Shown here: in pieces, positions 1 to 7,445 of the stretch
Layout: each line of letters opens with the position of its first letter
Position numbering within the stretch: the stretch's first letter is position 1
Source: Roseovarius sp. S88
GTDB taxonomy: Bacteria; Pseudomonadota; Alphaproteobacteria; Rhodobacterales; Rhodobacteraceae
Assembly (NCBI RefSeq): GCF_037023735.1
Contig: NZ_CP146069.1
Coordinates: 3,472,097 to 3,536,096, forward strand
Length of the DNA: 64,000 bases
Direction: 5' to 3'
The notes under the pieces: generated by a model
Told to the model about the DNA's origin: nothing
Database searches by the model: none
The model's input: only the letters and a program-made list of their open reading frames with translations
Translations under genes and position numbers: made by a program

Positions 1-805
1 GGATCGGCGCGGGACATGCTTCCAACACATGGCGGATCATTTCTTCTTGCGCCTGGCGTTCGCTCATATCGACCACCGCCGTCACAACGCAGGTTTCGCC
101 TTCAAACTCGATCATCCGACCCCAGCTGGTGGCTGGCACCAAAGACCCGTCCCGCAGCTTGATCGTGAGCCGGTAGTCATCCACAGATCGCAATTTTGTC
201 AATTCGGCGATGTAGCGGTCGCGATCTTTAGGGTTGGCATAGTGATCCACCGCAGATTGCGTGTCTCCATACATCTCCTTGGCGCGGGGTGATCGATAGA
301 GGATCAGACCATCCGACAGACGCGCCATAACCACGGCAACTGGGCTGGTTTCAAGCACCATCCGAAGCAGGTGTTCTTGGTCCTGCGCCGCAATCTCGGC
401 CTGTTTTCGTTCTGTGATATCGGTGTTCGTAACCACAAAGCCGCCACGTTTCGTGGCACTGAATTGTACTTCGTAGTACCCTCCGCTGGTCAGGGGGATT
501 TCCAGGGTCTGACCAATTGGAACACCTTGCTCAAATCGCCCAGCCAGCCACTCTTCAACCCGTCCGACCGCAGCGGCGTATTGGCCACGTTCCGCACCCG
601 CGCGCAATAGATCCTGCCAGCGCACACCAGGCGCAATCAGCTCCGAAATCAACGGAAACATGTCACAATAGCGCTGATTGAATGTCACCAGCCTGTGGTC
701 TGCATCATAGACTGCGATCCCCTCAGACAGAGCCTGAATCGCATCCCAAAGCAGATCGGCGGTGTGTGAGTGATCCAACGCGCCAGTTTGAGTCTCGGAT
801 GTCAT
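1..805 (-). CDS. PAS-domain sensor protein (3' end lies outside the window)
   Basis: The minus-strand frame opens with ATG at 805 (Met-Thr-Ser-Glu-Thr-Gln) and stays open to the window edge, giving about 268 residues of a longer protein. Two PAS-like segments are visible. The first, around residues 20-120, contains EGIAVYDADHRLVTFNQRY and ends in TNTDITERKQAE, a typical PAS-PAC exit. The second, around residues 130-260, begins with VLETSPVAVVMARLSDG, and a third repeat unit (VLEACPAP) starts at the edge. The output domain is not seen; it could be a histidine kinase, a diguanylate cyclase or a class III cyclase. The PAS phrasing resembles the PAS-PAS kinase encoded at 5842-7335, so the two may be paralogues. 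No signal peptide or membrane segment is visible, so a cytoplasmic sensor is likely. Confidence 0.8.
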   Translation of the reverse strand, partial: MTSETQTGALDHSHTADLLWDAIQALSEGIAVYDADHRLVTFNQRYCDMFPLISELIAPGVRWQDLLRAGAERGQYAAAVGRVEEWLAGRFEQGVPIGQTLEIPLTSGGYYEVQFSATKRGGFVVTNTDITERKQAEIAAQDQEHLLRMVLETSPVAVVMARLSDGLILYRSPRAKEMYGDTQSAVDHYANPKDRDRYIAELTKLRSVDDYRLTIKLRDGSLVPATSWGRMIEFEGETCVVTAVVDMSERQAQEEMIRHVLEACPAPI

Positions 806-1066
806 GCACTCATCTTTATAAGCCCAATGTTTCAACTCGTTTTCAATTCGGCCGCGTTTTGTTTCAATTGTAACAGCCAACAGATTTCAGCTTCTGATGA
901 AAACCTAGTTAAATATCTGTTTTAATTTAGTTCTAGCTCTTCCAGACCACGTCAGGCGGATGTTTCGCAACTGAAACACAAAACCTCTTTTCAGGACATC
1001 CGACTGCAACATCGCACCCCCAAACCTGTGACATCACTTCAATGAACCTCCACGAAGGACCCACAT

Positions 1067-2173
1067 ATGTCACAGATCAAATCTTCCATTCTCGACACGA
1101 TCGGCAACACACCCATCGTCAAGATCAACAAGCTCGCACCCGAAGGCGTTGAGCTTTTCGTCAAACTCGAATCCTTCAACCCGATGGGCTCGGTCAAGGA
1201 CCGGCTGGCCCTGGGTGTGATCGAAGCCGCCGAACGCGACGGGTCGCTGCGCCCGGGACAGACCATTGTCGAAGCCACAAGCGGAAACACTGGCATCGGG
1301 CTTGCCATGGTCTGTGCGCAAAAGGGCTATCCGCTTGTGGTGACAATGGCCGAAAGTTTCAGCGTAGAACGCCGCAAGCTCATGCGGTTTCTCGGTGCCA
1401 AAGTCGTGCTCACACCTGCCACGCAAAAAGGCAGCGGCATGGTTGCGAAAGCCCGAGAGCTGGCGGCGGCACATGGCTGGTTCATGTCACGGCAGTTTGA
1501 GAACCCCGCCAATGTCGAGGTCCATAGCCGCACCACCGCCCGCGAAATTCTGCGCGATTTCGGCAGCAACGGGCTGGATTATTGGGTCACCGGGTTCGGC
1601 ACCGGCGGGACTTTGACGGGCGTGGCGCGCGTGCTGCGCTCCGAAAGCCCCGCAACCAAGATTGTAACAGCTGAACCCGCCACAGCCGCTCTGATGCAAA
1701 GCGGCCAGGTACAGGCCTTTAACACCGACGGCAGCGCCGCAGAAAGCCACCCGGCCTTCAACCCGCACCCGATGCAGGGCTGGTCGCCCGATTTCATTTC
1801 CGACATTGCGCATCAATCCATGCAAAACGGTTACATCGACCACATGATGTCCGTGGCAGGACCAGATGCCATCGCCATGGCCAAAGAGCTTGCACGCAAG
1901 GAAGGCATCTTCTGCGGCATCAGCGGTGGTGCAACCTTCGCCGCTGCAATGGAGGTCGCAAAAACCGCACTGAAAGAATCCACGATCCTTGCGATGTTGC
2001 CTGATACGGGCGAGCGCTATCTTTCGACACCTTTGTTTGAAGATGTTGCGGTCGAGATGACAGACGAAGAACTCGCACTGTCGGAATCGACTCCGAACGT
2101 GCGCTTCGATGTCCCGGCTCCGTCCGCGACGCCTGCCAAACCAACGCTCGTCGCTGCCCTAAGCGCGACCTGA
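1067..2173 (+). CDS. Cysteine synthase family PLP enzyme
   Basis: This fold-type II PLP enzyme matches the O-acetylserine sulfhydrylase/cystathionine beta-synthase family. GSVKDR (about residue 43) carries the PLP lysine, EATSGNTG is the substrate-binding loop, GFGTGGTLTG binds the PLP phosphate, and FENPANVEVH is a CysK hallmark. Known family members make L-cysteine from O-acetylserine and sulfide. At 368 residues it is about 50 longer than typical CysK, the excess being a low-complexity C-terminal tail. A GAAGGA ribosome site precedes the ATG. A PLP-dependent decarboxylase follows 73 bp downstream on the same strand and shares the terminator, so the product of this enzyme may feed the decarboxylase; that link is inferred. 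A variant using another nucleophile cannot be excluded. Confidence 0.9.
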   Translation: MSQIKSSILDTIGNTPIVKINKLAPEGVELFVKLESFNPMGSVKDRLALGVIEAAERDGSLRPGQTIVEATSGNTGIGLAMVCAQKGYPLVVTMAESFSVERRKLMRFLGAKVVLTPATQKGSGMVAKARELAAAHGWFMSRQFENPANVEVHSRTTAREILRDFGSNGLDYWVTGFGTGGTLTGVARVLRSESPATKIVTAEPATAALMQSGQVQAFNTDGSAAESHPAFNPHPMQGWSPDFISDIAHQSMQNGYIDHMMSVAGPDAIAMAKELARKEGIFCGISGGATFAAAMEVAKTALKESTILAMLPDTGERYLSTPLFEDVAVEMTDEELALSESTPNVRFDVPAPSATPAKPTLVAALSAT

Positions 2174-2246
2174 AAACCCTGGCCGAAGGCATCCCTGTCT
2201 CTGGCCGATCATGCCTAGATCTTCAGATTTTCAAAGGAACCAAACC

Positions 2247-3662
2247 ATGCAACAGGTTCATGCCTTCCCGGTCCTCAGCGGTCCTTTGGCCAAAGCTTCG
2301 GCCTATGCCAACGACTACCGCGAAGCCAAGACCAATCTTCATCCCACCGCCTCATTGGCGAATCTGCGTAACTCCTTTGGCGGCGTACTTCCCGCCAAAG
2401 GTCAGCCCGGAGAGGACGTCATCGCCGAGTTGATTAAGGCAGCAGAGCCCGGACTTGTCGGCAACACGCAAGCTGGGTTTCACGCCTGGGTTATGGGTGG
2501 CTCGAACATCACAGGCGTAGCTGCGGATTGGTTGACCTCGATTTGGGGGCAAAATGCGGGCATCTATCAGTGCTCACCTGCCGCCGCCACAGCCGAGGAA
2601 GTGGCCTGCGGCTGGCTTTTGGATGTGCTTGATCTGCCGCGCGAGGCGTCGGTTGGGCTGACCACGGGTGCCACCATGGCCGGGTTCATCGGACTGGCCG
2701 CGGCACGGGACGAAGTCTTGCGGCGGGCCGGCTACGACTTGGCGGAAACAGGTTTGCAATATGCCCCGCCTGTTCAGGTCTTCCTGTCCGCCGACACGCA
2801 TGTCTCAAACCGTGCGGCCTTGCGGTTTCTTGGTTTTGGACAGCGTAACATCGTTGAAATTCCGACAGACGATCAGGGTCGCATGAACATCGCTGACCTC
2901 GCCTCGAAAATCGAGACAAGCAGCAACCCAAAGATCATTCTCGCCACAGCCGGGCACATCAACACAGGCGCATTTGACGACTTTCCGGCACTTGCGGATC
3001 TCGCACATGCGCATGGCGCATGGTTGCATGTCGACGCGGCATTTGGGCTTTGGGCCCGGGCCAGCGTAACGACCCGAGCCATGACGCGCGGTATTGAACG
3101 GGCGGACAGCTGGTCGACAGATGGTCATAAATGGCTGCAAATGCCGTTTGATGCGGGGTTCGCTATCGTCCGAGACCGCGACGCGCACCGCCGCGCTATG
3201 GACATCACGGCAAGCTATCTGTCGGAGCCTCCAGATGGTGGACGCAATGCGACCCAATTTAATCCCGAGCTGTCGCGCCGCGCGCGTGGATTTGCCGCCT
3301 GGGCCACGTTCAAATCGCTGGGTCGGGACGGGATCGCCGACATGGTGCATTCGCACTGTGCCTGCGCCAGCCTGCTGGCGCACAAACTGCGGCGCATCCC
3401 GGGTGTGCGTATTCTCAACGACGTGGTGCTGAACCAACTGATCGTCGTGTTCGATCCCGGCCATGGCCAGGCAGCAGCAGATCTGGCCACACAACGCATG
3501 GAAGACGCCCTCAACGCAGATGGTCGGCACTTCGTTCGCACAGCCATTTGGCGTGGGCAACGCGTCTTGCGCATCTCGATCATCAATCCCGAGACTGGCC
3601 CAAGGCACATGGCGGATCTGGCCAGCAAGATCGAAAGGCTCTGGACGACGATCAGAGCCTGA
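2247..3662 (+). CDS. Group II PLP-dependent amino acid decarboxylase
   Basis: The protein (471 residues) has the architecture of glutamate/aspartate/aromatic amino acid decarboxylases. A conserved N-terminal glycine-rich segment (GLTTGATMAG) is followed by the PLP-stacking region around HVSNRAALRFLG, then HVDAAFG containing the cofactor aspartate, then the Schiff-base lysine in TDGHKWLQMPFDAG. The start at 2247 is preferred over an ATG at 2211 because AAAGGA lies correctly placed before it. It is co-directional with the cysteine-synthase-like gene and ends just before a strong terminator. The substrate is not evident from motifs. A sulfur amino acid such as cysteine, cysteate or cysteine sulfinate is an inference from the neighbour only; aspartate or diaminobutyrate are alternatives. 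Confidence 0.85.
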   Translation: MQQVHAFPVLSGPLAKASAYANDYREAKTNLHPTASLANLRNSFGGVLPAKGQPGEDVIAELIKAAEPGLVGNTQAGFHAWVMGGSNITGVAADWLTSIWGQNAGIYQCSPAAATAEEVACGWLLDVLDLPREASVGLTTGATMAGFIGLAAARDEVLRRAGYDLAETGLQYAPPVQVFLSADTHVSNRAALRFLGFGQRNIVEIPTDDQGRMNIADLASKIETSSNPKIILATAGHINTGAFDDFPALADLAHAHGAWLHVDAAFGLWARASVTTRAMTRGIERADSWSTDGHKWLQMPFDAGFAIVRDRDAHRRAMDITASYLSEPPDGGRNATQFNPELSRRARGFAAWATFKSLGRDGIADMVHSHCACASLLAHKLRRIPGVRILNDVVLNQLIVVFDPGHGQAAADLATQRMEDALNADGRHFVRTAIWRGQRVLRISIINPETGPRHMADLASKIERLWTTIRA

Positions 3663-3692
3663 AGCGGCCACCACTCACACGCGCCGCTTTGT

Positions 3693-3725
3693 GATCCGCC
3701 GGGCCCTGCCCGGCGGGTCTTTTTT
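3693..3725 (+). terminator. Rho-independent terminator
   Basis: An 11-bp GC-rich stem (3693-3703 paired with 3709-3719, one G-T wobble) with a 5-nt loop is followed directly by a run of T. It closes the cysteine-synthase/decarboxylase unit 31 bp after the decarboxylase stop. Confidence 0.9.
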
Positions 3726-3923
3726 GAAAGGTGCAAACCTCTCCGCCGTCCTGAAACATTTGAAACGCCAAAGTGCACGATATGACCGAAAGCTGAAACA
3801 TCAAAGGCTTAGAACAAAGATATTCCCAATGCAGGATGTTGCGTGTCCCTCCAACTCCCTTGCATCACCCAAACCCCGAACCCGCAAGAGCGGCTCACAA
3901 ACTGACAATAAAGGACGATGACA

Positions 3924-4106
3924 ATGAACAGCTTCGCAGAACACACGACAATGCCGATGACAGTGGACGAACGAAATCTCGTCTCCCTCGTCACGCGGAT
4001 CAAAGCCTTGGCCAAAACCGGCCATAAGAAGGGCCGCGCCAAAGTGGCCCGGATGATCAGCTTACCCAAAATCCAACCCTCCAGTCGCGACGGCTGGATC
4101 GTTTGA
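3924..4106 (+). CDS. Small basic hypothetical protein (60 aa)
   Basis: The protein is short and lysine/arginine-rich in its second half (KTGHKKGRAKVARM). The ATG at 3924 sits 8 nt after AAGGA and is preferred over an ATG at 3918, which is too close to the ribosome site. I do not recognise a family. There is no signal peptide or membrane segment. It is followed 23 bp later by a second tiny basic ORF with its own strong ribosome site, and both lie between a terminator and the globin gene. A nucleic-acid-binding or regulatory role is possible from composition alone. Confidence 0.5.
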   Translation: MNSFAEHTTMPMTVDERNLVSLVTRIKALAKTGHKKGRAKVARMISLPKIQPSSRDGWIV

Positions 4107-4129
4107 TCACTTCAGGAAAGGAATTCAAA

Positions 4130-4270
4130 ATGGCTCGTTTTCGAAACTCCAACACTCAGGCCGCTCAGGACATGGCGCGTGTGCATTCTGCCGACCGGCG
4201 GAACCGACGAACACCTTTGGTCGACGCGTCCTTGTTCCAAAAGCTTCGGTTTGACCACGCAATGATCTGA
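4130..4270 (+). CDS. Very small basic hypothetical protein (46 aa)
   Basis: A 47-codon frame starts with ATG at 4130, 8 nt after AGGAAAGG, a good ribosome site. The peptide is arginine-rich around the middle (SADRRNRRTPLVDASLFQ) with no hydrophobic stretch. No family is recognised. Its proximity to the preceding 60-residue basic ORF suggests co-transcription. The ribosome site supports translation; codon usage over so short a frame proves little. Confidence 0.4.
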   Translation: MARFRNSNTQAAQDMARVHSADRRNRRTPLVDASLFQKLRFDHAMI

Positions 4271-4451
4271 ATGCAGGTGGTCGCAATGGTGAACGATGCA
4301 AAGCCCTTTGTCAGACGACGGTACATTCGTCCTCAGGCAAAGTGCACACCCGATGCAATGCCATCTTATGTTGACCGGTTTGCACATTCCTGCGTTAAAT
4401 CGCCAGGTCTGACCCCAGAACACTAACCCGTCAGATAGGACCAAACGAAGA

Positions 4452-4823
4452 ATGGAAAAATCTCTTTTTGACAAATATGGTGGGTTCTCCACCGTCAGCA
4501 AAATTGTTCTCACCCTCTATGATCGGTTGCTCGAAGACGACGATGTCGGACCTTTTTTTGACGATGTTGACCTGTCGCGCCTGATCGACCATCAGACCAA
4601 GTTTGTGTCGTCTCTGATGGGTGGGCCTGCCTCATTTACCGATGATCACATCGAGCGCGCGCATCGCGGTATGCAGATTGAAGATCATCAATTTGACCGA
4701 CTGAAAGAAATCGTTGCCGAAGTGCTCACCGATTTTGAGGTCGACGCGCCTGACATTGAGACGATTGTCGGAGCATTTGAGGCGCGCCGCGAAATTCTAA
4801 TCGAGAAGCCAAATGTCAATTGA
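4452..4823 (+). CDS. Group I truncated haemoglobin
   Basis: The 123-residue protein aligns by eye with trHbN-type globins: FDKYGG at the N terminus, then LYDRLLEDDDVGPFF, then a HQTKF helix E segment, LMGGP, and ERAHRGMQI. The haem ligand (F8) is His71. Tyr23 matches B10 and Gln48 matches E11, the pair known to stabilise bound O2 in group I truncated globins. Family members bind O2 and NO and either detoxify NO or sense gas. The last 11 bp overlap the start of the cyclase gene, implying translational coupling, and a PAS histidine kinase follows. That context argues for a gas-sensing role rather than simple detoxification, which is an inference. Confidence 0.88.
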   Translation: MEKSLFDKYGGFSTVSKIVLTLYDRLLEDDDVGPFFDDVDLSRLIDHQTKFVSSLMGGPASFTDDHIERAHRGMQIEDHQFDRLKEIVAEVLTDFEVDAPDIETIVGAFEARREILIEKPNVN

Positions 4824-5829
4824 GGCCATCAACGAACAGCTGTTGCGGGCCATCGGCGTCGGCGTTGCTTTGGTTGATCTGTCTGACCTGTCCTTTTCGT
4901 TCCGCAACGACACGTTCAATGAATGGTTTGGCGACCCGGACCCGACCGCACGGCTGACAGAACTTTTTCCTGATCTGGACAGCCAGACGCTGCAATCTGA
5001 AATGCTTGACGACGGCCGCATGACGACCGAGGCGTCCTTTAAACTGCGCCGACGTACCATGACCGTCGCATTGGAATTTAGCCGGGCGCAAAACGCCCAT
5101 GAAAACATCGCCGTTCTGGTTTGCCAGAACATCACCCGCATCAAAGAGCTGGAATCCATGATCGATTCCTATTCCATGATGGTCGAGCGCAACACGCACG
5201 AAATAAAACGTGAGAAAGAGCAGGTTGAAAAACTGCTGCTGAATATGATGCCGCGCGCAGCATATGAAGAATACAAAACCTTCGGTGTGGTCGCGCCGCG
5301 CCTGTTCGATCCTGTATCCGTTCTTGCGCTCGACTTCATTCAGTTCGATGCGCAACTCACGCAGCACGAGCCTGGCGTGATCGTCAGCGAACTCAACGAC
5401 ATTTACAGCGCGTTTGATCGCATTGGCGCGCAGTTTGCGTGCCAGCGTATCCGAACGAATGGTGACAGCTATGTCGCTGTATCCGGCGTGCCCGATCCGA
5501 ACCAGGATCACGCCATGGCCGTCGCGAATTCAGGCGTTCGGTTTCTAAGATATCTGGCACGACGCAACGACTCGCACCCGATCAAATGGGTGGCACGCAT
5601 CGGCGTCGCCTCTGGCTCGGTGATTGGATCCGTGGTCGGCATTCAGAACTATATTTACGATGTTTTTGGTCCAACTGTCGGGGCCGCGCTTCATCACCGG
5701 TCATTGGCCGACGAGATGACAATGGCAACCGACGCAACCTTTGCCGAAATTGTAGCAGAAAAGTTCGGTGCGCTACCATCAGACGATGGAACGCATGTTT
5801 TGATGCGCGACCTGGCAGAAAACGCCTAG
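4813..5829 (+). CDS. Class III nucleotidyl cyclase-like signalling protein
   Basis: Residues about 10-110 form a PAS-like sensor segment. Residues about 115-147 form a coiled signalling helix ending in VEKLLLNMMP, as in haem-associated cyclases. The rest is a class III cyclase catalytic domain. Metal ligands are present as Asp174 (LALDFIQF) and Asp218 (RTNGDSYVAVSG). The purine-selecting positions read Arg214, where adenylate cyclases have Lys, and Asp283 (YDVFG), which favours ATP over GTP. The transition-state Asn and Arg expected in the motif after YDVFG are replaced by Gly290 and His294, so activity may be weak or lost. It overlaps the globin gene by 11 bp and is followed 12 bp later by a histidine kinase. 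Confidence 0.85.
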   Translation: MSIEAINEQLLRAIGVGVALVDLSDLSFSFRNDTFNEWFGDPDPTARLTELFPDLDSQTLQSEMLDDGRMTTEASFKLRRRTMTVALEFSRAQNAHENIAVLVCQNITRIKELESMIDSYSMMVERNTHEIKREKEQVEKLLLNMMPRAAYEEYKTFGVVAPRLFDPVSVLALDFIQFDAQLTQHEPGVIVSELNDIYSAFDRIGAQFACQRIRTNGDSYVAVSGVPDPNQDHAMAVANSGVRFLRYLARRNDSHPIKWVARIGVASGSVIGSVVGIQNYIYDVFGPTVGAALHHRSLADEMTMATDATFAEIVAEKFGALPSDDGTHVLMRDLAENA

Positions 5830-5841
5830 AGGCCGCGGTCT

Positions 5842-7335
5842 ATGGCCTCTGACCTAAACCACCAACAAACCCATGCAAATCCCCAAGCTTTGCAAAACGT
5901 AGTGGAACACCTTCCACAAGGTGTGGTGGTTTTCGATGCGCAAGGTGAGCTGACACTGGTTAATGACAGTTTTCGCACAATGTATCAGTCTCTTGCAGAC
6001 TTGCTTGCCCCTGGCTTGCCCTGGTCGATATTTCTACGTGAGGCGCTCAGCCAAGGGGTCTTGCCCGCGCCGGTTGCCAAACGACTGGACGAAATTGAAT
6101 TTTCGCTCACCAACAACAATCCTGTCGCTGATCCAGTACCACTGCCTGCAACAGGCGGGCAATCCTTCAGCTTGCAGATGATCGCCTCATCTGACGGTGG
6201 GTTTTCCTTGATTCAGTCTGCAAACCTGGAGCGCACCAAGGAAATCGATGCGGCCCGCGAAGCTGAAACGCTTTTGCGAAAAGTGCTAGAGGCCTGCCCG
6301 ACCAGTTTGACCATGTCGCGTGTCTCAGACGGGCAGGTGATATACCGTTCTCCCGCCGCCACCGAACTGTTGGGCACTGCCAAAAGCAGCTTTTCGCACT
6401 TTGCCCAGGCAGAGGATCGCGCGGACTTTGTCACCGCTCTTTTGCCTGATGCTCGCGTCGACAACATGCGCGTCATCGGCGTCCGCGCAAACGGAGAGCA
6501 CTTCCCCGCTGACCTGTCTGCAAGGTTGATCGACTATCGCGGCGACGACGTGATTGTCAGCAATATTGAGGACCTCACCAAGGAACTCGCAATACAGGCT
6601 GAACTTGACCGCCAAAAAGATCAACTGTTTCAGGCGGAAAAACTGTCGGCCTTGGGAGAGATGCTGGCTGGCATCGCGCATGAGTTGAACAACCCCCTTT
6701 CGATCATTGCCGGCAACGCAGAAATCCTGCACGAAGAATTGGAAAATTCACCACAAGAACGGCGCATCGACAAGTTATCTCAAGCCGCTCAAAGGTGCAT
6801 TCGGATCGTCAGGTCCTTTCTCTCCTTGGCTCGCGAAGAGCCACTCGATCTCAAATCCGTCCAAATCTCCGATCTCGTCGCAAATGCCGTAGACGCCGTA
6901 AAACCGGACGCAGACAAAGCAAAAGTATCATTGAACGTAAAAAACACAGAGCCATGCCAAAGCATTTTGGCGGATGACGTGCAACTGACGCAGGTGATTA
7001 TCAACCTACTGACCAACGGTGTTCATGCCATCCAGGATTCAGGTGTTGGAAGCTCCGTTTCCATTGATTGGACATGCTCGGGAAGCGAATTGATTATTCG
7101 TGTTGCCGACAACGGCCCTGGTATTTCCAATGATATCAAAGGTCGTATCTTTGATCCGCTGTTCACGACCAAACAAGTCGGCAAAGGCACCGGTGTTGGT
7201 TTGGCATATTGCCATCGGATCGTCACCGCACATAATGGCAAAATTTGGCTGGAGCCAGGCAACACGCCGGGGGCGACAATCACTTGTTCTGTGCCGTTGG
7301 TTGAAGACGACCAGCGAGAAATTCTCCCAAAATAA
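5842..7335 (+). CDS. PAS-PAS sensor histidine kinase
   Basis: The 497-residue protein has two PAS segments (about residues 12-125 and 140-245) and a short coiled linker. A HisKA dimerisation domain carries the phospho-acceptor histidine in AGIAHELNNPLS. The HATPase domain shows N (LLTNGVHAI), G1 (VADNGPGIS), F (FDPLFTTK) and G2 (GKGTGVGLAY) boxes. No transmembrane helix is evident, so it is likely cytoplasmic. It lies 12 bp after the cyclase gene in a three-gene unit with the truncated globin. No response regulator gene is adjacent, making this an orphan kinase in the window. It resembles HisKA kinases of the NtrB/FixL type in its H box. A gas or second-messenger input is inferred from the neighbours only. 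Confidence 0.9.
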   Translation: MASDLNHQQTHANPQALQNVVEHLPQGVVVFDAQGELTLVNDSFRTMYQSLADLLAPGLPWSIFLREALSQGVLPAPVAKRLDEIEFSLTNNNPVADPVPLPATGGQSFSLQMIASSDGGFSLIQSANLERTKEIDAAREAETLLRKVLEACPTSLTMSRVSDGQVIYRSPAATELLGTAKSSFSHFAQAEDRADFVTALLPDARVDNMRVIGVRANGEHFPADLSARLIDYRGDDVIVSNIEDLTKELAIQAELDRQKDQLFQAEKLSALGEMLAGIAHELNNPLSIIAGNAEILHEELENSPQERRIDKLSQAAQRCIRIVRSFLSLAREEPLDLKSVQISDLVANAVDAVKPDADKAKVSLNVKNTEPCQSILADDVQLTQVIINLLTNGVHAIQDSGVGSSVSIDWTCSGSELIIRVADNGPGISNDIKGRIFDPLFTTKQVGKGTGVGLAYCHRIVTAHNGKIWLEPGNTPGATITCSVPLVEDDQREILPK

Positions 7336-7397
7336 TTGCACCGCAAGCTGCCTGTACTGGCATTTCCTGAACCGCTAAGGCGAACAGCTAAATCGCA

Positions 7398-7425
7398 CGG
7401 GGCGCGCAACAACACACGCGCCCCG
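7398..7425. terminator. GC-rich hairpin between convergent genes
   Basis: A perfect 9-bp inverted repeat (7398-7406 with 7417-7425) with a 10-nt loop sits between the convergent kinase and glpV genes. It lacks a T-run on either strand, so it may be a weak or Rho-assisted terminator or an RNA-stabilising hairpin. Confidence 0.5.
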
Positions 7426-7445
7426 CACTTGGGAGAAGCCTGGAC

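Noticed and set aside
2805..3674. 289-codon minus-strand frame opposite the decarboxylase
   Set aside because: It is antisense to a well-supported PLP decarboxylase and has cysteine-rich low-complexity sequence.
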